Below are positions 4,940 through 10,428 of a DNA stretch of 10,428 nucleotides, in pieces. This stretch comes from Candidatus Parcubacteria bacterium. Lineage in GTDB: Bacteria; Patescibacteriota; Minisyncoccia; Minisyncoccales; Staskawiczbacteraceae. The notes below the pieces were generated by a model. The model had not been told where the DNA came from and searched no databases. It worked only from the letters and a program-made list of their open reading frames with translations. Each line of letters begins with the position of its first letter. The stretch's first letter is position 1. The translations under genes and the position numbers were made by a program. The stretch spans positions 1 to 10,428 of the forward strand of contig JAIFWS010000028.1 in assembly GCA_019658985.1 (NCBI GenBank), in the 5' to 3' direction.

Positions 4940-4950
4940 AACTGTAACAT

Positions 4951-6231
4951 ATGCTCGATATTAAATTCATCAGGGAAAATCCGCGGAAGGTGAAAGAAGC
5001 CTGTGTTAAAAAGAACATGGACGGCGAACTTGTCGAACAGGTTTTGGAATTGGATATTAAAAAACGGAGCCTGATGACGACGCTGGAAAATTTACGCGCC
5101 AAGCAAAACCGTTTCGGCCGGGATGAAATTGAAGCGGCGCAAAAGAATAAATTGGAAATTAAAACGCTGGAACCCGATCTGAAAGAAACCGAAGAAAATT
5201 TGAATGTATTACTGATGCAATTGCCGAATATTCCACTGGAAGGCGTTCCGGTGGGAAAAGATGAGAGTGGAAATATTGTTTCAAAAAAAGTAGGGAAGCC
5301 GCCGGTATTTAATTTTGAAGTGAAAAACCATTGGCAATTGGCTGAAGAACTCGATTTGATCGATAAAGACCGTGCGGCCAAAATAGCCGGTTCGCGTTTT
5401 GCTTATTTAAAAGGGCCGCTGGTCTTGCTGTGGTGGGCATTGATGCGTTTTGGCGTTGATGTGCTGACCGATGAAAAAACGTTGGCAAAAATCGCCCGTG
5501 GCGCGAAATTGGACGTCAGTACCAAGCCTTTCGTGCCTATCTTGCCGCCACTGATGATTAAGACTGAACCATATCAGGCCATGGACAGGCTGGAACCGCG
5601 CGAAGAGCGTTATAAGATTGAGGGCGAGGATTTGTGGCTGCAGGGCAGCGCTGAACATGTGCTGGGAACCATGCATATGAATGAAACCCTTGATGAAAAA
5701 ATGTTTCCTATCCGTTATGTGGGGTATGCCACCAGTTTCCGGAAGGAGGCGGGCACCTACGGAAAAGACATGGAGGGGATTATCCGCATGCATCAGTTTG
5801 ATAAATTAGAAATGGAAAGCTTGACGGTTGCCGAAAATTCTTTAAATGAGCATTATTTCATGGTCGCGATCCAGGAATATTTAATGGCGCAACTAGGGTT
5901 GCCTTATCAGGTTGTGCTTAAATGCACGGGCGATATCGGCAAACCTAACGCCCGGGGTATTGATATCGATGTATGGCTGCCTGGCCAGGATAAATACCGG
6001 GAAACGCACACGGCTGATTATATGACCGATTACCAGGCCCGGCGCCTCCAGACCAAGGTCCGCAGAAAAGCAGGGCCCGAGCTGGTTCATACCAACGATG
6101 CTACGGCTTTTTCACAGCGGCCACTCATTGCCATTTTGGAAAACTACCAGCAAAAAGATGGCAGTATAAAAATCCCGAAAGTATTGCAAAAGTATACGGG
6201 GTTTAAAGAAATAAAACCAAAAAAGAAGTAG
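4951..6231 (+). CDS. serS: Seryl-tRNA synthetase, class II
   Basis: This enzyme charges tRNA-Ser (and tRNA-Sec where present) with serine. The 426 residues match the bacterial family. MLDIKFIRENPRKVKEAC is the typical N-terminus and confirms the start. Residues ~28-92 form the antiparallel coiled-coil arm that contacts the long variable arm of tRNA-Ser, followed by LPNIPLEGVPVG. In the catalytic core, motif 2 is in ATSFRKEAGTYGKDMEGIIRMHQF, and the C-terminal motif 3 region reads NDATAFSQRPLIAILENYQ. The usual Gly-rich NGSG-type segment is replaced by NDATAF, while the Arg and ILENYQ are kept. No ribosome site is visible: the dispersed repeat at 4877-4939 ends 11 bp upstream. The stop is 2 bp from the hydrolase ATG, so the two genes are probably cotranscribed. 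Confidence 0.97.
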   Translation: MLDIKFIRENPRKVKEACVKKNMDGELVEQVLELDIKKRSLMTTLENLRAKQNRFGRDEIEAAQKNKLEIKTLEPDLKETEENLNVLLMQLPNIPLEGVPVGKDESGNIVSKKVGKPPVFNFEVKNHWQLAEELDLIDKDRAAKIAGSRFAYLKGPLVLLWWALMRFGVDVLTDEKTLAKIARGAKLDVSTKPFVPILPPLMIKTEPYQAMDRLEPREERYKIEGEDLWLQGSAEHVLGTMHMNETLDEKMFPIRYVGYATSFRKEAGTYGKDMEGIIRMHQFDKLEMESLTVAENSLNEHYFMVAIQEYLMAQLGLPYQVVLKCTGDIGKPNARGIDIDVWLPGQDKYRETHTADYMTDYQARRLQTKVRRKAGPELVHTNDATAFSQRPLIAILENYQQKDGSIKIPKVLQKYTGFKEIKPKKK

Positions 6232-6233
6232 AG

Positions 6234-7016
6234 ATGATAGAAAAAAGCGTTTCAATAAAGAATCTTAACGTAAATTACAAAGTTTTCGGGGAAGATTTAA
6301 AAGAAAAAACGTACAAGCCCATGCTGATTTTGCATGGTTGGCCTTCTAGTTCTGATAAGTGGATTACGGTAGGAGAACTATTGGAGCGGCAGAATATTAA
6401 AGCCATTGTCGTTGATTTGCCCGGATTTGGAAAAAGCCAGGAGCCTTCCGAGGCCTGGAATACTGATATCTATATCGAATGGGTGCGTGAATTTTGTGAT
6501 AACGTGGAAGACTTAAAGAGGGACTTTTATCTTGCCGGCCATTCTTTTGGAGGATCTTTGGCGGCGAAATTTGCCGTCAAATACAATCAGCGGCTGAAGG
6601 GTTTATTCTTGATTTCAGCAGCCTGCGTACGCGAGTCAACGGCCGGAAAAAAATTCTACTACCGCATCGCCAAGATGGTAAAAATATTTTCTTTCCTGCC
6701 TTATTATGATTTATTCAGGAGGGCGATTTATAAATTCGTCATCAGAAAAAGCGATTACCCTCACGTAAAAGGAATTATGCGCGAAACGTATTTGAAAGTG
6801 GTGTCAGAAGATTTGTCATTCCGGCTAGTGTTTATAAAAATCCCGACGGTAATTATCTGGGGAGATAAAGATACCTCTACGCCGTTATCTGATGCTGAGT
6901 TTATCAAGTCAAAAATCAGCGATTCAAAATTGATCGTGCTGCCCGGTTTGAAACACTCGCTGCAGATCGAAGCGCCGGAACTTCTGGCCCAAAAAATTAT
7001 TGAAAATATAGCCTAG
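6234..7016 (+). CDS. Alpha/beta-hydrolase fold protein
   Basis: This 260-aa serine hydrolase of the alpha/beta fold has an unknown substrate. The catalytic triad is visible: Ser104 in GHSFGG (102-107), Asp213 in WGDKDTSTPL, and His241 in GLKHSLQIEAP. The oxyanion-loop motif HGWPSSS (34-40) and VDLPGFGKS (60-68) are also standard. Residues ~137-200 form a basic, aromatic lid domain (KKFYYRIAKMVKIFSFLPYYDLF). There is no signal peptide, so it is probably cytoplasmic, though the lid could touch membranes. The ATG lies 2 bp after the serS stop, suggesting translational coupling; the ribosome site is weak (AAAGAAG). Esterase, lipase and C-C hydrolase activities all remain possible. The gene ends 1 bp before a 60-nt palindromic repeat. 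Confidence 0.9.
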   Translation: MIEKSVSIKNLNVNYKVFGEDLKEKTYKPMLILHGWPSSSDKWITVGELLERQNIKAIVVDLPGFGKSQEPSEAWNTDIYIEWVREFCDNVEDLKRDFYLAGHSFGGSLAAKFAVKYNQRLKGLFLISAACVRESTAGKKFYYRIAKMVKIFSFLPYYDLFRRAIYKFVIRKSDYPHVKGIMRETYLKVVSEDLSFRLVFIKIPTVIIWGDKDTSTPLSDAEFIKSKISDSKLIVLPGLKHSLQIEAPELLAQKIIENIA

Positions 7017-7017
7017 C

Positions 7018-7077
7018 CGTCATTGCGAGCGCAGCCATGGCAATCTAGATTGCCATGGCTGCGGCCTCGCAATGACG
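7018..7077. repeat. 60-nt near-perfect palindromic repeat
   Basis: The left arm 7018-7046 is the reverse complement of the right arm 7047-7077 except for two extra bases (GC at 7064-7065), with no loop. It starts CGTCATTGCGAG and contains GGCAATCTAG, both shared with a copy inside the aminotransferase gene (9405-9435). In RNA it would form a long hairpin that may end transcription or stabilise the upstream mRNA. Confidence 0.9.
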
Positions 7078-7089
7078 AGAGGGGAATTT

Positions 7090-8700
7090 ATGGATTTTTT
7101 AATAAACGCATTACTTTGGTTGTGGCTTGCCAGAACAATTAAGTTTGTTCTTTTTTGGATTTACCTTTGGCAATTGAAGGAATATCATATTCCTAGGTTC
7201 ATAGACCACTTCCGCACCCATAAAGGCAAGAAGCTGATTTTTAATCCGTTGCTGCTGGTAAAAATAATATTATTACCTCTGCTTTTGCTCAATACATTAT
7301 TTGGTTGGGTTCTGCTGGGAATGTATCTTGCGGAAACCTTATTATTCCTCTATGGAACCGCCAGGAGAAATGTCAAAAAACCGAAGATTACTTTTAAAAC
7401 AAGGATACTGGTTTTAGCAGGGTTTTTGGTAACGGGATTGTTTTTCTGGAGCATGCTTGGCATTAAAGATGTGACGCTCCTTGCTGTCAGCTTACTGCTC
7501 TTTGATATTTTAACGCCGATTATTATTTCATCGGTTGTACTTTTAATCCAGCCGTTCTTTGTGATGGCGCGCTTCCGGATCTTGGAAAAAGCCCGCAGGA
7601 AAATGGCGACAATGAATCCACTATTCGGGGGACTGACCGTTATCGGGATTACGGGGTCGTATGGGAAAACTTCAACCAAAGAATTTTTGCGGGCGATATT
7701 ATCCGTGAAGTTCGATGTCTTATCGACACCGGAACATAAAAATTCGGAAATGGGGATTGCCCAGACCATTACGGAAGATTTAAAACCCAACCACAAAATA
7801 TTCATCGTGGAAATGGGCGCTTACCAGAAAGGCGGGATTAAGCTATTATGCGACATGGTGCGGCCAGTGATCGGAGTCGTGACAGGGGTAAATGAACAGC
7901 ACCTGGCGACGTTCGGATCATTGGATAACCTGCTTTCAGCCGAAGGTGGCCGGGAATTGGCGGCGAATCTCCCGGAGCATGGCCTCATGGTAGTAAATGG
8001 CGATAATAAATATTGCTTGGATTTATACAAAAAAATCACGGTTAAGAAAAAATTGTATACTACGGATCATGGCAAGGTGGATTCTGATATGTGGGCGGAA
8101 CATATCCAGGCGCACCGGGAAAAATTATCGTTTATCGCCCGGGATAAAGAGGGGGGAGTTGTCCATATTGATGTGAATGTTGCCGGAAAACAGAATGTCC
8201 AGAATATGCTTGCCGCCATTACGGTGGCACGCCACTTGGGTCTGACCTTCGACCAGATTATTGAAGGTGTAAAACGCATTTTCCCGCACCATGGAGGGAT
8301 GGTTGTCAAAAGAGGGAAATTCGGCATTGAAATTATTGATTCTTCCTATTCTTCGAATCCCGACGGTGTGATGGCAGACTTGAATTATTTGGATATTTTT
8401 GACAGTAAAAAAATGATCGTGATGCCGTGCTTGATTGAGTTGGGAGAGAAATCAAAAGAAGTGCATTACCGGATCGGGAAAAAGATTGCCAAGGTTGCCG
8501 GTATGGCAGTGATTACCACCCGCGACCAGTTCGAAGAACTGAAAAGGGGAGCGATAGAGGCTGGCATGGCCCCTGAAAAACTTATTTTTTCTGAAAAACC
8601 GGCGGAAATATTCACCATCGTGACGACGTTTTGTAAGAAAGGCGACGCGGTATTATTGGAGGGCAGGGTGCCCGGTCATTTGATTGATTTGCTCTTGTAA
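7090..8700 (+). CDS. Mur ligase (MurF-like) with N-terminal membrane domain
   Basis: This is an ATP-dependent amide ligase of the Mur family, 536 aa against roughly 450 for ordinary MurF. The extra ~175 N-terminal residues are a membrane domain with about five hydrophobic segments (near 5-28, 54-68, 70-90, 104-123 and 127-157). The ligase follows: P-loop GITGSYGKTST (186-196), FIVEMGAYQKGGI, VTGVNEQHLATFGS, GKQNVQN (366-372), IDSSYSSNPDG (416-426, the counterpart of MurF's DDAYNANP) and a C-terminal VPGHL. The family adds D-Ala-D-Ala to the UDP-MurNAc peptide; here the membrane anchor suggests action at the cytoplasmic face of the membrane, perhaps on a lipid-linked or variant precursor (inference). 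I chose the ATG at 7090 because GAGGGG lies 5 nt upstream. The in-frame ATG at 7072 lies within a palindromic repeat. Confidence 0.88.
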   Translation: MDFLINALLWLWLARTIKFVLFWIYLWQLKEYHIPRFIDHFRTHKGKKLIFNPLLLVKIILLPLLLLNTLFGWVLLGMYLAETLLFLYGTARRNVKKPKITFKTRILVLAGFLVTGLFFWSMLGIKDVTLLAVSLLLFDILTPIIISSVVLLIQPFFVMARFRILEKARRKMATMNPLFGGLTVIGITGSYGKTSTKEFLRAILSVKFDVLSTPEHKNSEMGIAQTITEDLKPNHKIFIVEMGAYQKGGIKLLCDMVRPVIGVVTGVNEQHLATFGSLDNLLSAEGGRELAANLPEHGLMVVNGDNKYCLDLYKKITVKKKLYTTDHGKVDSDMWAEHIQAHREKLSFIARDKEGGVVHIDVNVAGKQNVQNMLAAITVARHLGLTFDQIIEGVKRIFPHHGGMVVKRGKFGIEIIDSSYSSNPDGVMADLNYLDIFDSKKMIVMPCLIELGEKSKEVHYRIGKKIAKVAGMAVITTRDQFEELKRGAIEAGMAPEKLIFSEKPAEIFTIVTTFCKKGDAVLLEGRVPGHLIDLLL

Positions 8701-8736
8701 AAAAAGTAGCGTCGGATCGATTTCTCGATCCGACGC
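8699..8736 (-). terminator. Terminator of small gene G
   Basis: 12-bp perfect stem GCGTCGGATCGA/TCGATCCGACGC (8709-8720 with 8725-8736), 4-nt loop, then seven Us on the - strand (8699-8705) after a 3-nt gap. The U-run overlaps the Mur ligase stop codon. Confidence 0.85.
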
Positions 8737-8746
8737 CATCGCGCGG

Positions 8747-8992
8747 TTACGGATGCTTCCAACCCAGGGGCCGCTTGAAGTGAAGCATGATCTGCTCGCC
8801 CTCGTCTTCGTGTTCGTAATCGGTGCCCATGACGAGGGTGCAGGTGTGCTCCCATCCTTCTTTGCCCAGGAAGTTCATGACATGGAAGAGAGGTTTCCCG
8901 ACGTGTGCCTGCAGCTTGTAGGCATGAGGACTCGATCTGATGCTCTTTTCATCAGCCTTGACCTCCAGGTACTCCCACTGCGTGTTCGGCAT
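8747..8992 (-). CDS. 81-aa protein resembling the DUF4177 family, small gene G
   Basis: This is a small soluble protein with no membrane segment or cysteine pair. The order QWEYLEVK (5-12), then MNFLGKEGWEHTCTLV (39-54) and MLHFKRPLG (69-77), matches the pattern I associate with DUF4177-like proteins: a WEY strand, an LN-LG-EGWE turn and a final F-KRP strand. The family's function is unknown. Here the two halves are separated by an insert rich in Ser, His and Lys, and an acidic loop (DYEHEDEGEQ). GGAGAAAG about 5 nt before the ATG supports the start. The unit has its own promoter and terminator and fits between the convergent Mur ligase and the divergent aminotransferase genes. The family match is from memory of the pattern, not a search. 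Confidence 0.7.
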   Translation of the reverse strand: MPNTQWEYLEVKADEKSIRSSPHAYKLQAHVGKPLFHVMNFLGKEGWEHTCTLVMGTDYEHEDEGEQIMLHFKRPLGWKHP

Positions 8993-9030
8993 CTGTCTTT
9001 CTCCGAAGATAGGGGTTCGTGACTTTTCTC

Positions 9031-9059
9031 TTATTACTATGCTAATATAATTTTGTCAA
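9031..9059 (-). promoter_or_regulatory. Promoter of small gene G
   Basis: -35 TTGACA (9054-9059), 17-nt spacer, -10 TAATAA (9031-9036). The final -35 base is shared with the A of the aminotransferase ATG on the other strand. Expected leader ~32 nt. Confidence 0.7.
9046..9051 (+). promoter_or_regulatory. -10 box of the aminotransferase gene (leaderless)
   Basis: Perfect TATAAT ending 7 nt before the ATG at 9059, so transcription would start at the start codon. No good -35 is visible at 17 nt (CTTTTC). The box lies inside the spacer of the opposing gene G promoter. Confidence 0.55.
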
Positions 9060-10324
9060 TGATCAACAAATTCAAGCCAATATCCATTTCCCTGTCTCCG
9101 AACGTCCAAAAAGACGATGTGGTTTTGGCATTGAAGCTATTATTTACGCCTTGGAAATGGAAGCAGGGCAGCGCAATAGAAAAATTAGAAAATGATTTCA
9201 GGAATTACTTGGACGCCAAGCACGCGATTTCATTTAATAGCGGACGGTCTAGTTTATATGCCATTTTAAAAGCCCTGGATTTACCGCAGGGAAGTGGAGT
9301 GCTGATGCAGGCGTTTACGTGTAACGCGGTAGTGAATCCCATTTTGTGGGCGGGGCTGGAACCCGTCTATGTTGATTGCGCCGATGATTTTAATATTGAT
9401 ATCCCGTCATTGCGAGCCGCAGCGCGGCAATCTAGGGTTTTAATTGTCCAACATACTTTTGGACTACCCGCCAATATGGACGAGGTAGTAAAAATCGCCA
9501 GAGAACATAATTTAATTATAATCGAGGACTGCGCCCACGCACTCGGGGCGGAATTTAACGGCAAAAAAGTCGGGACGTTTGGTGATGTCGCGTTCTTTAG
9601 CTTTTCCCGCGACAAAGTGATTTCATCGGTCTATGGCGGAATGGCAACAACGAATAATGACCAAATTGGAGAGAAACTAAAAGCCCTGCAAGAAGAATTT
9701 GGCCAGCCTTCGCTATCCTGGACAAGGCAGCAGATCCAGCATCCAGTCTTGTTGTATTATGTTATGCTGCCGCTCTACCACTTTTTAGATTTAGGAAAAA
9801 TATTTTTAGTGCTGTCCCAGTATCTGCATATCCTGTCCAAAGCAGTAAGCATGCAGGAAAAAAGAGGGGAGCGGCCTGATTATTTTCCAAAGGCTTTGCC
9901 GAACGCCTTGGCGATGATGGCGCAGAACCAATTTAATAAACTGGAGAAATTCAATGACCATCGCAAAAAAATAGCCGAGTTCTACTATCAGCAATTATTG
10001 GGAACGCAGTTTGGAGTGCCTGTCCTGAGCGGAGTCGAAGGGCCGCAAAACCACGGGAATATCTTTTTGCGGTTTGCCATAACTCATCCCAAAGCCCATG
10101 AAATTATTTACGAAGCCTGGAGCAAAGAAAATATCTTGATCGGCGATTGGTATACGAGCGTTATCGCGCCGATTGATACGCAATTGGATAAAATGAAGTA
10201 TATTCCCGGAATGTGCCCGAATGCGGAACACTTAGCCAAGAAAACCTTGAATTTACCGACGCATATTAATATTTCAATGGACGACGCAAAGCGGATAGTA
10301 CATTTTTTGAAAAAATATACATAA
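9059..10324 (+). CDS. DegT/DnrJ/EryC1/StrS-type PLP aminotransferase
   Basis: This 421-aa fold-type I PLP enzyme is usually involved in making amino-sugars of surface glycans from keto-sugar nucleotides. SGRSSLYA (61-68) is the phosphate-binding loop, EDCAHALGAEFNGKKVGTFG (156-175) contains the cofactor-contacting Asp157, and FFSFSRDKVISSVYGG (179-194) holds Lys186, the expected Schiff-base lysine. So the active site looks intact. Residues ~229-258 are unusually hydrophobic and may insert in or contact the membrane. Two dispersed repeats are read in frame: residues 116-126 (PSLRAAARQSR) and 323-328 (LSGVEG). The ATG at 9059 is preferred over TTG at 9053 because the TATAAT at 9046-9051 makes a leaderless start there. 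Its stop overlaps the terminator of the small gene beyond. Confidence 0.92.
   Translation: MINKFKPISISLSPNVQKDDVVLALKLLFTPWKWKQGSAIEKLENDFRNYLDAKHAISFNSGRSSLYAILKALDLPQGSGVLMQAFTCNAVVNPILWAGLEPVYVDCADDFNIDIPSLRAAARQSRVLIVQHTFGLPANMDEVVKIAREHNLIIIEDCAHALGAEFNGKKVGTFGDVAFFSFSRDKVISSVYGGMATTNNDQIGEKLKALQEEFGQPSLSWTRQQIQHPVLLYYVMLPLYHFLDLGKIFLVLSQYLHILSKAVSMQEKRGERPDYFPKALPNALAMMAQNQFNKLEKFNDHRKKIAEFYYQQLLGTQFGVPVLSGVEGPQNHGNIFLRFAITHPKAHEIIYEAWSKENILIGDWYTSVIAPIDTQLDKMKYIPGMCPNAEHLAKKTLNLPTHINISMDDAKRIVHFLKKYT
9405..9435 (+). repeat. Dispersed CGTCATTGCGAG repeat inside the aminotransferase
   Basis: It shares CGTCATTGCGAG and GGCAATCTAG with the intergenic palindrome at 7018-7048, with a different middle. 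Here it is a half-element without the inverted second arm, read in frame as PSLRAAARQSR. Confidence 0.8.
10024..10042 (+). repeat. Dispersed repeat copy 2, coding (LSGVEG)
   Basis: CCTGAGCGGAGTCGAAGGG, the exact 19-base reverse complement of 4431-4449. It is read in frame as LSGVEG in the C-terminal domain of the aminotransferase. Confidence 0.85.
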
Positions 10325-10356
10325 AAAATCCCGCGACGCTCGATGTCGACGCGGGA
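10323..10356 (-). terminator. Terminator of the small gene at the window edge
   Basis: Stem TCCCGCG/CGCGGGA (10329-10335 with 10350-10356), with possible further pairing inside the 14-nt loop, then six Us (10323-10328) on the - strand. It overlaps the aminotransferase stop codon. Confidence 0.75.
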
Positions 10357-10363
10357 CCTGCTC

Positions 10364-10428
10364 CTAATGGCTGATGCCCTGGGGAACGGACGGTTGTGGG
10401 TTCTTCTCCCTGTGTTCTTTTCCCTCCT
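10364..10428 (-). CDS. C-terminal end of a further small - strand gene H (cut by window)
   Basis: Upstream of the terminator the - strand has a frame ending in TAG at 10364-10366. The visible residues are EGKEHREKNPQPSVPQGISH, a polar, charged tail. No start codon lies in this frame within the window, so the gene would begin beyond 10428. Stop and terminator are 7 bp apart, the same layout as the other seven small genes, and this is the main support. The two other frames also stay open here, so the frame choice rests on the position of the stop. Nothing can be said about function. Confidence 0.5.
   Translation of the reverse strand, partial: EGKEHREKNPQPSVPQGISH

Noticed and set aside
4877..7077. 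CRISPR repeats or an insertion sequence ending in the palindromic elements
   Set aside because: The two elements differ in sequence, are single copies, have no regular spacers, and enclose ordinary serS and hydrolase genes with no transposase.
9053..9058. TTG start two codons upstream for the aminotransferase
   Set aside because: It falls in the bases directly after the TATAAT and overlaps the opposing -35 box. The ATG at 9059 gives a normal leaderless start.
292..10428. Integron gene-cassette array with attC sites
   Set aside because: The single-gene units recall integron cassettes, but each carries its own promoter, most are separated by housekeeping genes, and no attC-like imperfect repeat is shared at the junctions. 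No integrase is present in the window.

Overview
The window looks like a piece of a small-genome bacterial chromosome, most likely from the Candidate Phyla Radiation (Patescibacteria). This placement is inferred from the divergent motif-3 regions of both class II tRNA synthetases, a MurF-like ligase fused to a membrane domain, leaderless housekeeping genes, and dispersed short repeats inside coding sequence. No rRNA, tRNA, CRISPR array or transposase was seen.

Two gene populations are interleaved. All large genes are on the + strand: the 3' end of a class B penicillin-binding protein (1-293), lysS (1632-3095), a small HxGH nucleotidyltransferase (4423-4866), serS (4951-6231), an alpha/beta hydrolase (6234-7016), a membrane-anchored Mur ligase (7090-8700) and a DegT/StrS-type aminotransferase (9059-10324). 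Three of them (lysS, the nucleotidyltransferase, the aminotransferase) have a -10 box 6-11 nt before the ATG and no Shine-Dalgarno, so they look leaderless.

All small genes are on the - strand: seven complete and one cut by the window edge. Each complete one is a self-contained unit with a TTGACA -35 box, a -10 region at 17 nt spacing (TAAT-core in five of seven), usually a 26-35 nt leader with a purine-rich ribosome-binding site, one short ORF, and a hairpin plus U-run terminator. They fill the gaps between + strand genes tightly: terminator U-runs overlap the stop codons of three convergent + genes, and -35 boxes abut or overlap the promoter or start of the next + gene. Their base composition is visibly more GC-rich than that of lysS. 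Four sit in tandem between lysS and the nucleotidyltransferase (3098-4379). Three of those encode a hydrophobic N-terminus followed by a four-cysteine zinc ribbon, and the fourth encodes a two-helix membrane protein. This set of single-gene cassettes is the most interesting feature here.

A second layer is dispersed repeats. Two intergenic palindromic elements (4877-4939, 7018-7077) flank serS-hydrolase. Three repeat copies lie in frame inside genes: one at the nucleotidyltransferase N-terminus and two in the aminotransferase. The + strand genes have core translation (LysRS, SerRS) and cell-envelope roles (PBP, Mur ligase, perhaps aminotransferase and nucleotidyltransferase). No functional link to the - strand genes is visible beyond shared promoter space.
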